From: Eggerthellaceae bacterium
Lineage (GTDB): Bacteria > Actinomycetota > Coriobacteriia > Coriobacteriales > Eggerthellaceae
Reading direction: 5' to 3'
Length of the DNA: 43,610 nt
NCBI GenBank assembly: GCA_015062605.1
Contig: SUUI01000016.1
Coordinates: 1 to 43,610, forward strand
Position numbers and translations under genes: made by a program. Position 1 is the first letter of the stretch. Every line of letters starts with the position of its first letter. This document shows, piece after piece, positions 1 to 8,577 of the stretch. The notes beneath the pieces are model-generated. The model had not been told where the DNA came from and searched no databases. It was given only the letters and a program-made list of their open reading frames with translations.

Positions 1-869
1 ATGATATCAGCGAAGGACGCGTCTTGAGCGGCAGCTTCCTTCATGATCGTGGAGAGGTTCATCGTGGTGCCCATGTAGACGAAGCATGCCAGGAACACGC
101 AGAGGAACATGATCCAGAACTTGTAGGTCTTGAGAATCTCGCCGAAGGTCAGCGGGAACAGGTTGCCGAGCTCGGCGAGGCGGATCTTGGCGTCGCCGGT
201 CTTCTGAGCTTCCTTCTGCTCAGCGAGGCGCTCCTTCCATCCCGGAGGAGTCCAGCCTTGCGGCGGGGTGGAGAAGGGCAGGAAGCCAAATACGAAGTAA
301 CCGATCATGCCGAGGATCATGAGGATCATGAAGCCCTTGCCGATGCCCACTTGCGGGATGACAGCGGCAGCGAACGGGGCAACCCAGACGGGAGCCAGGG
401 CCGGGCCCAGGTTGTCGATTGCGACGTAGAAGCCCAGGTTATCCGGGTTCCACTTGGCAACGGATGCGGAGATGGTACCCGAGGAGGTGCCAGCGCCCAT
501 GCCGATGCAGCAGGAGCCGAGGATCCACCAGATCTGGCCGCCACCCTCCCACACGGTGTTGTTCTCGATCTGGAACATGCACAGCATGGCGAGGAAGTAC
601 CAGCAGGTGTTCATGAGGAAGTTGATCTTGGGGCCGAACTTGTCCAGCAGCGGGCCGCCAATCAGCGGACCGAGGGTCATGCCAAGACCACCAACGATGG
701 AGGAGCCGATAGCGAACGGCGCTACGGTGTCCATACCGAACTGCTGTTGCAGCAGCGGGTAGAAGACGGAGTAAGCGGTGGAGACGACGGACAGCAAGGA
801 TACGATTGCACCAGACCAGGGCAGCAGCTTGCGGCCTTTCTCACCGAGTCCGAAAGTCCAAAAAGACAT
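1..869 (-). CDS. OFA-family MFS transporter (3' end outside window)
   Basis: Major facilitator superfamily permease, most like the oxalate/formate antiporter (OFA) group, which moves small carboxylates across the cytoplasmic membrane. The start is the ATG at 869, preceded by GGAAGGAAAG. About 289 codons are visible and the C-terminal part lies beyond base 1. The protein opens MSFWTFGLGEKGRKLLPWSG and then alternates hydrophobic helices with short polar loops; GGLGMTLGPLIGGPLLDKFG matches the helix 2-3 loop region of MFS proteins. A second OFA-type transporter lies 590 bp upstream in the same orientation, but the gap and lack of shared sequence argue against one operon. The substrate cannot be told from sequence. 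Confidence 0.85.
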   Translation of the reverse strand, partial: MSFWTFGLGEKGRKLLPWSGAIVSLLSVVSTAYSVFYPLLQQQFGMDTVAPFAIGSSIVGGLGMTLGPLIGGPLLDKFGPKINFLMNTCWYFLAMLCMFQIENNTVWEGGGQIWWILGSCCIGMGAGTSSGTISASVAKWNPDNLGFYVAIDNLGPALAPVWVAPFAAAVIPQVGIGKGFMILMILGMIGYFVFGFLPFSTPPQGWTPPGWKERLAEQKEAQKTGDAKIRLAELGNLFPLTFGEILKTYKFWIMFLCVFLACFVYMGTTMNLSTIMKEAAAQDASFADI

Positions 870-1456
870 ATTCTTTCCTTCCTTTAATGCTTACAGAGAC
901 TACACACTGATTCGTGTGCCGAGCGCCCCTAACGGAGGACATCAAACCAAACAGAGCATGTCTTCCTAAAGGTACGCTCTTGAGAAATGAGATAAAGCGC
1001 TGTGTCTGCAACCACCCCCTCTGCTTCGGTTACGCGATTCCATGGCGCCTCTCTCGAGGTTTTTCACGCAAAAGAACCGACGTGCCTTCTGCGTTGAAAA
1101 GCCGTGTACACAAAGCCAACACAGAATCTGCGCTTATACAACATACAATATTCTAGCATTTCTCAATGTATAAAAGCATACAAGTTTTGCATATTCTTCC
1201 GATTGATGTACTTTTTCCGAGACGACCTGCGTTTTTGCCTTTTTATCAACGGTTAAACAGGTCACTAATTGATTGATTATCAGTATATTTTCACGTGAAT
1301 TTTGCATAAAAAAGCTCTTTTTGAGGGCTATTGAGGCTCGGTTTTCGCGTCTTGCCGCGTCAACGGTCGATTTACGTGGAGTATCATTTGTTTTACAAAT
1401 ACGAGGGTCGGATCTTGTTGCTCGCATTCCCGCAAAAGTGCCGGTCTATCCTTCGT
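870..1456. other. 587-bp intergenic region between two transporter genes
   Basis: No convincing gene. The open frames here are short, rich in Arg, Ser or Lys, and lack ribosome binding sites. The part around 1130-1320 is AT-rich compared with its surroundings and should hold the promoter of the transporter at 869 and the 3' end of the transcript from 1457. I see no clear terminator or operator palindrome. Confidence 0.5.
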
Positions 1457-2770
1457 TTAGTCTTTCTTCGTAAACGATCTGCCTTTAGCAGAACGGTTAA
1501 CAAGCAGGATGCAAACGAGCGCGATGGAGAGCATGCAGACCACGCCGAAGAACATAGGATAGAAGCTTCCCGTCATATTGATGGTCGTTCCCCAAATGAC
1601 GCTACCGCCGAACGTACCCATTGTGCATGCCATCGATACTTTCGCAAAAATCAGACTGTAATCGCGCATGCCGAAATAGTACCTGGTCAGAATCGGTGTC
1701 GTTACCGTCGACAGTGCATAGAAGAACCCGAAGATCGTGCTTCCTCCGTAAAGCATCCATGACGCATCGTTTAAGAACGCAAGGCACAATACTCCCACGA
1801 TGCCCATCAACAGGCCGCCGATAACGCTTACCAGCGGGCGTTTGTCGGCAACGGCACCCCATAGCACCTTCGCAACGGTCTGCGCACCCATGATGAAAGA
1901 CACGCATGTCGCACCAAGCAGGGGCATTGCCGCTGCGAAATCGAGCGTACGCACATATGACGGCGTCATTGCGCATATGTACATTCCAAGATTCATGAAG
2001 AGGGCATACACGAGCAATAGCTTGAACGTTGGGGTGCGATAAGCATCGTGGGCCGACAGGCCGTCTTGATAGAGAGATGCTTGATCCTGATTGGAATCAA
2101 GACTATCGTCACGCGCCTCTTTCTCTGAAGAACACGCTTCTTCGCTTCCATACGGTACCAGGCCTTTGTCGGAAGGGTAATCACGTAGTACGAACAACGT
2201 GAATGGCAATCCGCTTACAAGGGTTATGATCGCGAAAATGCGATAGGTCGCTCGGAACCCATAATCTAGGATGAGTTCGCCGCTGACCATGTTCCAAAGC
2301 ACACCGCCAACCCCTGTTGATGCCAACACGATGCCGATGAAAAAGCCTGCACGCTTCGTGAACCAGCGATTAATGAGGTTTGCTGGCGCCATGAACAAAA
2401 GCGGAACAACCCCGAACGCCAATGGAACACCGCAAACGATGAATTGCCACGGCTCGGTCACCAATGATTGGCATGTGAACGATAAAGCCAAGGCGCAGAC
2501 GCCGAATGTGCACAGGATGCGCGAATCGTATTTCGCGAATAGCCGTCCGAACACGGGAAATAGCGCGGTGTTCCCTAATGAGAACACCGAGAGGATGTAT
2601 CCGATGACGCCGGGGGAAACATTCAGCGCGTCCGCAACGGCCGGCATGAACGTTGCATTGCAGCTCATGAACAGCGTAACCGGGATGAAATTGAGAACGA
2701 CGAGCGCTACGACGATCCAGTAGCCGTAGAAGATCTTGCCGCGCGAGTTCTGTGCGGAACGCGCGCCCAC
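1457..2770 (-). CDS. OFA-family MFS transporter
   Basis: 437-residue polytopic membrane protein of the MFS, OFA-like. The N-terminus GKIFYGYWIVVALVVLNFIP is the typical first helix of this group, and about twelve hydrophobic segments follow, with a charged cytoplasmic loop near residues 205-240 (EEACSSEKEARDDSLDSNQD) separating the two six-helix halves. The start is a GTG at 2770, directly after the TAA of the upstream gene (2771-2773), so the two are very likely translationally coupled. The coupling to a DUF2064 protein gives no clear substrate. Length is normal for the family. Confidence 0.88.
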   Translation of the reverse strand: MGARSAQNSRGKIFYGYWIVVALVVLNFIPVTLFMSCNATFMPAVADALNVSPGVIGYILSVFSLGNTALFPVFGRLFAKYDSRILCTFGVCALALSFTCQSLVTEPWQFIVCGVPLAFGVVPLLFMAPANLINRWFTKRAGFFIGIVLASTGVGGVLWNMVSGELILDYGFRATYRIFAIITLVSGLPFTLFVLRDYPSDKGLVPYGSEEACSSEKEARDDSLDSNQDQASLYQDGLSAHDAYRTPTFKLLLVYALFMNLGMYICAMTPSYVRTLDFAAAMPLLGATCVSFIMGAQTVAKVLWGAVADKRPLVSVIGGLLMGIVGVLCLAFLNDASWMLYGGSTIFGFFYALSTVTTPILTRYYFGMRDYSLIFAKVSMACTMGTFGGSVIWGTTINMTGSFYPMFFGVVCMLSIALVCILLVNRSAKGRSFTKKD

Positions 2771-3658
2771 TTAGCTCTCCTCACCAGAAGCGGAATCTTC
2801 CGTATCGATATGCTCGCGTGGATCATGCAAATCGTTTGGAGGAACGACGATGCGATCCCAACCAATTTGTTTAAGCGCATCGGCGGTACGCCATGGCGGT
2901 GTATTGTTGTCGTACGGTGCGCAATAGTTTAAAGCCTCGACAAGCGTCACGTTGTGCATGAGGTCGCCCATCGTGTCAATATCGGGCACGGCGGGAATAT
3001 ACCGTACAGGCAGTTCGCGTTCACGGGCTTTCTGAATATATGCTGGCAGCACCGTCAAGCCCGTTGGATTGTAATACACTCCTGTATGGTCGAAATTCGT
3101 CTTGCGTGGCCACCCTACAATGGACACTCCCATAGCTTGATCAGGCGAGAGAACGATGCCGCCTTGCGGAAGCTCATCAAGCTCGTGCACCACGTTGAAA
3201 CCGTTGATCACATCCCTTTCGGTGAGCGCCGGCATGTCCGCGCCCATCGAAAGGATGCATTCTGCGCCGCGCTCCCACGTTTGATTGAAGGAATCGTTGT
3301 AGTGTTCATCGAAGCTAGCACCTGTATCGGCAATGATCACGAGCTCGCGGGGCCATGTTCCCGATTCCTCAAACAACTCATGCATGACTTTGATGTTTTC
3401 GGGGGGTGTCGTGGAGATGATGAGTTCGTAGGTATCGAGCACCTCCCCGCCATTGGCTATATATTCTTTGGATTGCGCCTCGAGCTTTGACAGGGCTGCG
3501 CAACAGATTTCGACAACGTCGAAGAACATGCAGTGATAAAGTGCCGAGGCAACCTCGGGCTTGAAAACGCCATCCTTCAAGCGGGTCAGGCGCGTTTTCA
3601 CAAGACCCGGCTCAGGGACCTTGCTAAACAAGAGCAGTGCGTTCTTGCGTACGCGCAT
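2771..3658 (-). CDS. DUF2064 / TIGR04282-type glycosyltransferase-like protein
   Basis: 295-residue soluble protein with the layout of the DUF2064 family (nucleotide-diphospho-sugar transferase fold; some members are annotated in arsenosugar biosynthesis). The N-terminal FSKVPEPGLVKTRL is the family signature that replaces the usual nucleotide-binding loop, and ILSMGADMPALTERDV is the central DxD-like metal/nucleotide motif. DHTGVYYNPTGLTVLP near residue 190 is unusual in detail but falls where the acceptor-side strand is expected. ATG at 3658 follows AAAAGGAG. It is the first gene of a two-gene unit with the MFS transporter. The reaction is not established for this relative. Confidence 0.75.
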   Translation of the reverse strand: MRVRKNALLLFSKVPEPGLVKTRLTRLKDGVFKPEVASALYHCMFFDVVEICCAALSKLEAQSKEYIANGGEVLDTYELIISTTPPENIKVMHELFEESGTWPRELVIIADTGASFDEHYNDSFNQTWERGAECILSMGADMPALTERDVINGFNVVHELDELPQGGIVLSPDQAMGVSIVGWPRKTNFDHTGVYYNPTGLTVLPAYIQKARERELPVRYIPAVPDIDTMGDLMHNVTLVEALNYCAPYDNNTPPWRTADALKQIGWDRIVVPPNDLHDPREHIDTEDSASGEES

Positions 3659-3723
3659 CAGCTTCTCCTTTTAGGCGTGCATTACTTTCATGTACGGAGT
3701 ATACCCGAGGTGCCTAGCAAAAC

Positions 3724-3751
3724 ATAACGGCCTGCCGAGGCAGGCCGTTAT
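3724..3751 (-). terminator. Intrinsic terminator of htpG
   Basis: Perfect 13-bp inverted repeat (ATAACGGCCTGCC and GGCAGGCCGTTAT) with a 2-nt loop, about 35 nt past the htpG stop. On the minus strand it is followed by GTTTTG. Confidence 0.8.
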
Positions 3752-3784
3752 CGTTGCGGTTTGCGGCGCTATGCGATGCGAATA

Positions 3785-5692
3785 CTACACCATGAGCTTC
3801 GCGATCTCTTGCGCGAAAGCGATAGGGTCTTCAACCGGTATGCCTTCCATCAGCAAAGCCTGGTTATACAGCAAATCGGCATATGATGAGATCTTCTCAG
3901 AATCGCCTGCAGCCTGCGCGTCCTTGAGAACCTCGAAAACCGGGTGTGCAGGATTGAGCTCCAGAACGCGCTGGGTTTTGTATTCCTCGTTCTTCGACGG
4001 AGCGCTCGAAAGAATGCGCTCCATCTCGAGAGAGAGCGGACCCTCAGTCGTAATGCATGCAGCCGCGTCCGCAATTCTCGTGGATACGACGACTTGCGTA
4101 ACCTTGTCCCCGAGAGCTTCCTTCATGGCCTCGATAAGCGCTTTGTTCTCGTCGGCAATGACCTTTGCCGCTTCCTTCTCGTCCTCGGTGTCGAGTCCCA
4201 AATCGCTGCTTGACACGTTCTTGAGCGGTTTGCCTTGATAATCCATCAGCATGTCGAGCGCGAAATTATCCACGTCCTCGGTGCACAACAGCACATCGAA
4301 ACCGCGTGCTAGCACACCGTTTACCACGGGGAGTTTGGCAAGGCGGTCAGCCTGCTCTCCAGCCGCATAATAAATGGCGGTTTGTTCCTCGGGTGCGCCT
4401 GAGAGGTATTCGTCAAGCGTAACCATCTTCTTCTCGCGTGCGGAGTAGAACAAAAGCAGGTCGGCGAGCTTTTCTTTATCCTGGCCATATGAGGAATACA
4501 CGCCGTATTTCAAGCCGCGTCCGAAGTTCTCGAAGAATTTCTCGTATTCTTCGCGCGCATTGTCGCGCATGTCGACAAGTTCGGCGCGGATCTTCTTCTC
4601 GACACGGCGGGCGATGGCATGCAGCTGCCCATTATGCTGCAGCGTCTCGCGTGAGATGTTGAGCGATAAATCTTGACTGTCGACAACGCCATGCACGAAG
4701 TTGTAATAGTCGGGAAGAAGCTCTTCGCACTTCTCCATAATGAGAACATTGGAACTGTAGAGTGCAAGACCCTTCTGATACTGCTTGCTGTACAAATCGT
4801 ACGGACGATGGCTCGGGATGAACAGCAGCGCATCATAGGTCAGCTGTCCTTCGGCGTGCAGCGTGATGACACGTTGCGGATCGAAGAAGTCACGGAAATC
4901 GCTCTTGTAGAATTCGTTATATTCCTCTTCAGTCACATCATTTTTGTTGCGCTTCCAAATCGGAACCATCGAATTGATCGTCTCAAGTTCGGTGTATTGC
5001 TCGTACTGCGGCTTGTAATCATCACCGGCGTTGGCGGGCTTCGGCAGCTCACGCGAATGCGTGATGTTCATCTTGATCGGATAGCGCACATAGTTGCTAT
5101 AACGTCTGATCAGGCCCTCGAGCTCATATTCATCCGCAAAGCGATCGTAATCCTCATCATCGTCGTTTGGCTTGAGAACAAGCGTCACATCAGTGCCGTG
5201 GCTTATGCGCATGGCTGGCTCGAGCGTGTAGCCCTCGATACCGTCACTCTCCCATTCCCAAGCCTCCTCGCTACCATATGCCCGCGAAATAACGCTCACG
5301 TGGCTCGCTACCATGAAAGCGGAATAGAAGCCTACACCGAACTGGCCGATGATATCGATGTCATCGCCCTGGTTCTCCGCATTCTCATCTTTGAATGCCT
5401 GACTGTCGGAATGGGCGATGGTGCCGAGATTCTTGTCGAGCTCGTCTTTGGTCATGCCGATGCCGTTATCTGACACGGTTATGACGCGGGCGTTCTTGTC
5501 AAAGGAAATGCGGATGTCCAGGTCATCTTTGACGATTTCCACAGAACGATCGGTCAGGCTTTTGAAATAAAGCTTGTCGATAGCATCAGATGCGTTCGAA
5601 ATCAACTCACGCAGGAAGATCTCCTTGTTGGTGTAGATGGAGTTGATCATCAGGTCGAGGAGCTTCTTGCTCTCGGTTTTGAATTTTCTCAT
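3785..5692 (-). CDS. htpG: Molecular chaperone HtpG (Hsp90)
   Basis: 635-residue Hsp90 homologue, a cytosolic ATP-dependent chaperone. The GHKL ATPase domain is intact: ELISNASDAIDKL (N-box Asn), DNGIGMTKDEL and GQFGVGFYSAFMV (lid and glycine motifs). The middle domain has RGVVDSQDLSLNISRETLQ-like features (seen as HGVVDSQDLSLNISRE), and the C-terminal dimerisation region is complete. Length is normal for bacterial HtpG. ATG at 5692 follows GGAGATGAAACGAT. It stands alone, with a CIRCE operator and a sigma-70 promoter upstream and a strong terminator downstream. Confidence 0.98.
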   Translation of the reverse strand: MRKFKTESKKLLDLMINSIYTNKEIFLRELISNASDAIDKLYFKSLTDRSVEIVKDDLDIRISFDKNARVITVSDNGIGMTKDELDKNLGTIAHSDSQAFKDENAENQGDDIDIIGQFGVGFYSAFMVASHVSVISRAYGSEEAWEWESDGIEGYTLEPAMRISHGTDVTLVLKPNDDDEDYDRFADEYELEGLIRRYSNYVRYPIKMNITHSRELPKPANAGDDYKPQYEQYTELETINSMVPIWKRNKNDVTEEEYNEFYKSDFRDFFDPQRVITLHAEGQLTYDALLFIPSHRPYDLYSKQYQKGLALYSSNVLIMEKCEELLPDYYNFVHGVVDSQDLSLNISRETLQHNGQLHAIARRVEKKIRAELVDMRDNAREEYEKFFENFGRGLKYGVYSSYGQDKEKLADLLLFYSAREKKMVTLDEYLSGAPEEQTAIYYAAGEQADRLAKLPVVNGVLARGFDVLLCTEDVDNFALDMLMDYQGKPLKNVSSSDLGLDTEDEKEAAKVIADENKALIEAMKEALGDKVTQVVVSTRIADAAACITTEGPLSLEMERILSSAPSKNEEYKTQRVLELNPAHPVFEVLKDAQAAGDSEKISSYADLLYNQALLMEGIPVEDPIAFAQEIAKLMV

Positions 5693-5712
5693 ATCGTTTC
5701 ATCTCCAGTCGT

Positions 5713-5739
5713 TTAGCAGTCTTACCCTCAGAGTGCTAA
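5713..5739 (-). promoter_or_regulatory. CIRCE operator (HrcA site) upstream of htpG
   Basis: TTAGCAGTC-N9-GAGTGCTAA. This is the 9-9-9 CIRCE element (TTAGCACTC-N9-GAGTGCTAA) with one mismatch in one arm and the exact spacer length. It lies just downstream of the -10 box, overlapping the expected transcription start, where HrcA would repress. Confidence 0.88.
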
Positions 5740-5744
5740 AAAGC

Positions 5745-5772
5745 ATTGTAGTTCGCCCGATTTGCATGTCAA
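5745..5772 (-). promoter_or_regulatory. Sigma-70-type promoter of htpG
   Basis: On the minus strand: -35 TTGACA (5767-5772), 16-nt spacer, -10 TACAAT (5745-5750). It is close to consensus and immediately upstream of the CIRCE element. Confidence 0.8.
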
Positions 5773-5841
5773 GCGAAATGCGGTTTTTTCACTCGACCAT
5801 CACGCAGGTATCGGTTATAATCCTTTGTTGCCTTACGATGT

Positions 5842-5925
5842 GCCCGGGTGGCGGAATGGCAGACGCGTCGGTCTCAAAAACCGATATCGAAAGGTGTGTG
5901 GGTTCGAATCCCACTCCGGGCACCA
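5842..5925 (+). tRNA. tRNA-Leu (anticodon CAA)
   Basis: 84-nt tRNA including an encoded CCA end. The acceptor stem GCCCGGG pairs with TCCGGGC (one G-U). The anticodon stem-loop TCGGT-CTCAAAA-ACCGA gives CAA, and the long variable arm and GGTTCGAATCC T-arm fit a class II leucine tRNA. It is transcribed opposite to htpG. Confidence 0.96.
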
Positions 5926-5936
5926 TTTCACAAACG

Positions 5937-5959
5937 ACCCGCCATGAGCGGGTTTTGTT
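5937..5959 (+). terminator. Intrinsic terminator of tRNA-Leu
   Basis: ACCCGC-CATGA-GCGGGT followed by TTTGTTAT, 12 nt past the CCA end. Confidence 0.75.
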
Positions 5960-6048
5960 ATACGTGGCCACATACCATGTGGCATCGGCATTCGCTGCGG
6001 TGATTCAAGCTGTAGCCTGAAAGCAACCGCCTTGGTGAGGAGGATACC

Positions 6049-6414
6049 GTGAAACTCGAACGACTTCCGCACGCGCTGACCGTTTGCAAGGTCGCATCGG
6101 TAACAGACATCGATTTCGATAGCAGCTTCTTCTTCGTCGGAAAGACGGACGAGGAGATCTCGCTCGTCTGCATGACAGACCGCACGCCTGCAACCACGGT
6201 TGACCGCGAGGACGGCTGGAGAGCATTCCGCATCGTAGGGACACTCGATTTCTCGCTCATCGGCGTTCTGTCGAAGATTTCTGGCGTTTTGGCAGATGCG
6301 GGCATCGGCATCTTCGCCGTGTCGACCTACAACACGGATTACATTTTGACGAAAGATGCGGATTTCGAACGTGCGATGGAGGCCCTTACAGCCGCTGGAT
6401 ACAATGTTGTCTGA
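6049..6414 (+). CDS. ACT-domain protein (CASTOR-like ACT)
   Basis: 121-residue soluble protein. Its second half (about residues 58-121) has the ACT-type ligand-binding pattern: FSLIGVLSKISGVLADAGIG followed by IFAVSTYNTDYILTK and a helix ending AMEALTAAGYNVV. Small stand-alone proteins of this type bind amino acids or other small effectors, but the ligand here is unknown. The start is GTG at 6049, preceded by GAGGAGGATACC. It is the only clear plus-strand protein gene in the first 28 kb, and its tail-to-tail neighbour is the GNAT gene 21 bp away. Confidence 0.8.
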   Translation: MKLERLPHALTVCKVASVTDIDFDSSFFFVGKTDEEISLVCMTDRTPATTVDREDGWRAFRIVGTLDFSLIGVLSKISGVLADAGIGIFAVSTYNTDYILTKDADFERAMEALTAAGYNVV

Positions 6415-6435
6415 CAGGCTTTAATCTGAAAACAC

Positions 6436-6939
6436 TTAGCTCGGCAAGCTCCCTTTGTCCCCTTCCGCAGCAAGGCCCTCGAGGGTATCGCCCGTAATCC
6501 GATACGTCGTCCAGAGATCCATCTGCTGTGCGCCGAGCGACAGATAGAAGTCGATGCTCGGCTGATTCCAGTCGAGGCAATTCCACTCTAGACGCCCGCA
6601 CCCGCGTTCGCGCGCAATGCGAGCTAGCTGCACGAGCAGTCCCTTCCCGTATCCTTTGCCGCGATACCCGGGCATGACGAACAAATCCTCCAGGAAGATT
6701 CCCGCTCGTCCCAGAAACGTCGAGAAGCTATGGAAGAACAACGCGAAACCGACCTCAACACCCTCTTCCATGACGAAGAGCACCTCGGCCTTCCCCCGCT
6801 CGAAGACCCATTCGCGCAGCAGATCCTCGGTTGCAACAACCTCGTCACTCATGCGCTCATATTCGGCCAGATCCTTGATGAATCGCAAGATAAGGGCAGC
6901 ATCGTCAGGAGTCGCGAATCTGTATTCACCGGCAATCAT
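6436..6939 (-). CDS. GNAT-family N-acetyltransferase
   Basis: 167-residue acetyltransferase of the GCN5-related fold, using acetyl-CoA. The acetyl-CoA pyrophosphate loop is PGYRGKGYGKGLL (the R/QxxGxG/A motif), preceded by the strand IFLEDLFVMP and followed by LEWNCLDWNQPSIDFY, the usual motif B of diamine- or ribosomal-type GNATs. I chose the ATG at 6939 (MIAGEYRFATPDD) because it starts at the fold boundary and follows AAAGGAAA; the longer frame to 7023 adds a basic, unrelated stretch overlapping a terminator. The substrate is unknown; the general layout resembles spermidine/spermine-type acetyltransferases. Confidence 0.85.
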   Translation of the reverse strand: MIAGEYRFATPDDAALILRFIKDLAEYERMSDEVVATEDLLREWVFERGKAEVLFVMEEGVEVGFALFFHSFSTFLGRAGIFLEDLFVMPGYRGKGYGKGLLVQLARIARERGCGRLEWNCLDWNQPSIDFYLSLGAQQMDLWTTYRITGDTLEGLAAEGDKGSLPS

Positions 6940-6981
6940 GGGTTTCCTTTCACCAAAGTAACGTCGCCAAATATTGCTGAG

Positions 6982-7010
6982 AAAAAAGCGCCTCGAGAAT
7001 CCCGAGGCGC
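6982..7010 (-). terminator. Intrinsic terminator of the PNPOx-fold gene
   Basis: GCGCCTCG/CGAGGCGC stem, followed on the minus strand by six T residues; it starts 35 nt after the stop at 7045. Confidence 0.85.
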
Positions 7011-7044
7011 CTGCAAGAACCATTAGATGAAACGGCGATAAACC

Positions 7045-7440
7045 CTAGAAGGTCACCACGCGGTCGTCTTCGCCGAACTTGATGAAACGAGCGGTCGCAT
7101 CCTTGAGCTCAAGGACTACGCAATTGCCATCGCCTGGGGCATAGCCTTTCTGAAGCGCAGGATATTCGTCAAGCAAGGCCTTGGATGCTTCGATGCTGAG
7201 CTCGGGAACGGCCGTCGCATTGATGCGCAGCCATGTGCCATTGTTGTCCCAGCCGCAAATCGCGATCTTCGGGTTGGCTTCAATCTGCTTGAACACGTTC
7301 TTAACCATGCCTGTTTGGATATAAAGCTTGTCGTTGTACTTGCAGATGGTTGCAAACGGGCGGATCTCGGGATGATCGCCGTTAATCGTTGCGACGAAAT
7401 ACACCGGGTTCGCTTTCAGGAAAGCCAATACTTCATCCAT
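7045..7440 (-). CDS. Pyridoxamine 5'-phosphate oxidase-fold flavoprotein
   Basis: 131-residue protein with the split-barrel FMN-binding fold. MDEVLAFLKANPVYFVATI, then PEIRPFATICKYNDKLYIQT and the NPKIAICGW strand, are the usual elements of small PNPOx-like proteins. In this group the enzyme activity is often a general FMN- or F420-dependent reduction and not true PLP synthesis. ATG at 7440 follows GGAGGACATT, a strong ribosome binding site, so the longer frame to 7491 is rejected. It has its own terminator downstream. Confidence 0.85.
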   Translation of the reverse strand: MDEVLAFLKANPVYFVATINGDHPEIRPFATICKYNDKLYIQTGMVKNVFKQIEANPKIAICGWDNNGTWLRINATAVPELSIEASKALLDEYPALQKGYAPGDGNCVVLELKDATARFIKFGEDDRVVTF

Positions 7441-7512
7441 AATGTCCTCCTTCTCGTTGTGGGACCCCTTGTACCGTTTTCTTACGCTCAACTTGCCGCA
7501 TACGGCAAGATA

Positions 7513-8457
7513 TTACAGAGTGAAATCCTTCTCACCATTGAAGACCGCGAGAGCATCCTCGACCGAATAGTCGGCCAGGGTAATCGAGCTGATGGCCTTC
7601 GTCAGACGAACCGCCTCGTCGAGCGAGCGCTGGTGGATGTTTCGACCTGTTGCGTTGCCGCATGCACCGCCGATGTGGATTTGGTCGTACAGCTGCGAAA
7701 GGAATGTCTTCGCGTCAACCGTAGATCCGCCTGCGCACACCAAGCCAGTGCGCCCAGCAGCCGTCGAACAAACCTTGAGAGCCTCTGCCGGCGTACGCTT
7801 ATCGCTTACATCTGGCTTCGGAGGATTGACCTTCACGAAATCGGCGCCCAAGCACAGCGCGACACCCGCAGCACCCGCGATCAAGTCAGGATCCTTCTCC
7901 ATCGGAACAGCCTTGCCACGCGGATAAATCCACAGGACGACGAGCAGGCCGTTGGCATGCGCGTCGGCGATTAACTCTCCAGCCTCGGCCATCATGGTCG
8001 CCTCGTATTCGCTACCCAGATAGATGGTGTAGCCTAAACCGACGATGTTCACGCCTGCCTCACGCATGGCAAGTACGGCCTCGATGTCATAGAGCTGCGG
8101 AGAATACGGGTCGTCTTGAGAACCTTTGACAAGGTTCGTCTTCGAATTCATCTTCACTAGATAGTTGATGTCGGGGTAATCGGCCGCATATTGGGCGATC
8201 AAACCGCGCTGACCGGCAAGAACACCAATAACGCCCTTGCTGCCGATTTGGAACAGGTGCTCGGGCTCAAGATCGGCGATGTCGATGCCTGCACCATAGA
8301 AGTCCTTGTTCAAATGCTCGATCTTCTGGTCGCAAGCGAAGAGCATCAGTCGACCAGTGCCTTGCGTGGCTTTCATATAGTTGTCGATGTACGTCTCGCG
8401 TACGTCGGGCATGACATCGACAGGTACTTTGACTTGTTCGCGGGTAATCGTTGGCAT
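7513..8457 (-). CDS. Class I (DhnA/FbaB-type) fructose-bisphosphate aldolase
   Basis: 314-residue TIM-barrel aldolase of the DeoC/LacD/DhnA superfamily, acting through a Schiff base. Recognisable parts are LMLFACDQKIEHLN (N-terminal substrate loop), LVVLWIYPRGKAV, and GADFVKVNPPKP, which carries the likely Schiff-base lysine; GLVCAGGS and IGGACGNATGRNIHQ form the phosphate-binding end of the barrel. In glycolysis and gluconeogenesis such enzymes interconvert fructose 1,6-bisphosphate and triose phosphates; some paralogues act in other pathways, so the exact substrate is inferred. ATG at 8457 follows GGAGGACAGT. Confidence 0.85.
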   Translation of the reverse strand: MPTITREQVKVPVDVMPDVRETYIDNYMKATQGTGRLMLFACDQKIEHLNKDFYGAGIDIADLEPEHLFQIGSKGVIGVLAGQRGLIAQYAADYPDINYLVKMNSKTNLVKGSQDDPYSPQLYDIEAVLAMREAGVNIVGLGYTIYLGSEYEATMMAEAGELIADAHANGLLVVLWIYPRGKAVPMEKDPDLIAGAAGVALCLGADFVKVNPPKPDVSDKRTPAEALKVCSTAAGRTGLVCAGGSTVDAKTFLSQLYDQIHIGGACGNATGRNIHQRSLDEAVRLTKAISSITLADYSVEDALAVFNGEKDFTL

Positions 8458-8577
8458 ACTGTCCTCCTTAGCGGAACAACTTGGATCGTTTGATGGTTCC
8501 ATAGTAGCAAAAACAGCATGGCTCATGTGCGAGAACGCACAACAGAATTTTGATTTAAGTCGAATGAAGGAAAGGCA

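Noticed and set aside
24-887. Plus-strand open frame of 287 codons
   Set aside because: It is antisense to the OFA transporter, which has transmembrane pattern and a ribosome binding site; the plus frame is a low-complexity acidic/His-rich shadow.
1134-1427. 97-codon minus frame in the intergenic region
   Set aside because: No ribosome binding site, no protein-like composition, AT-rich part of a regulatory gap.
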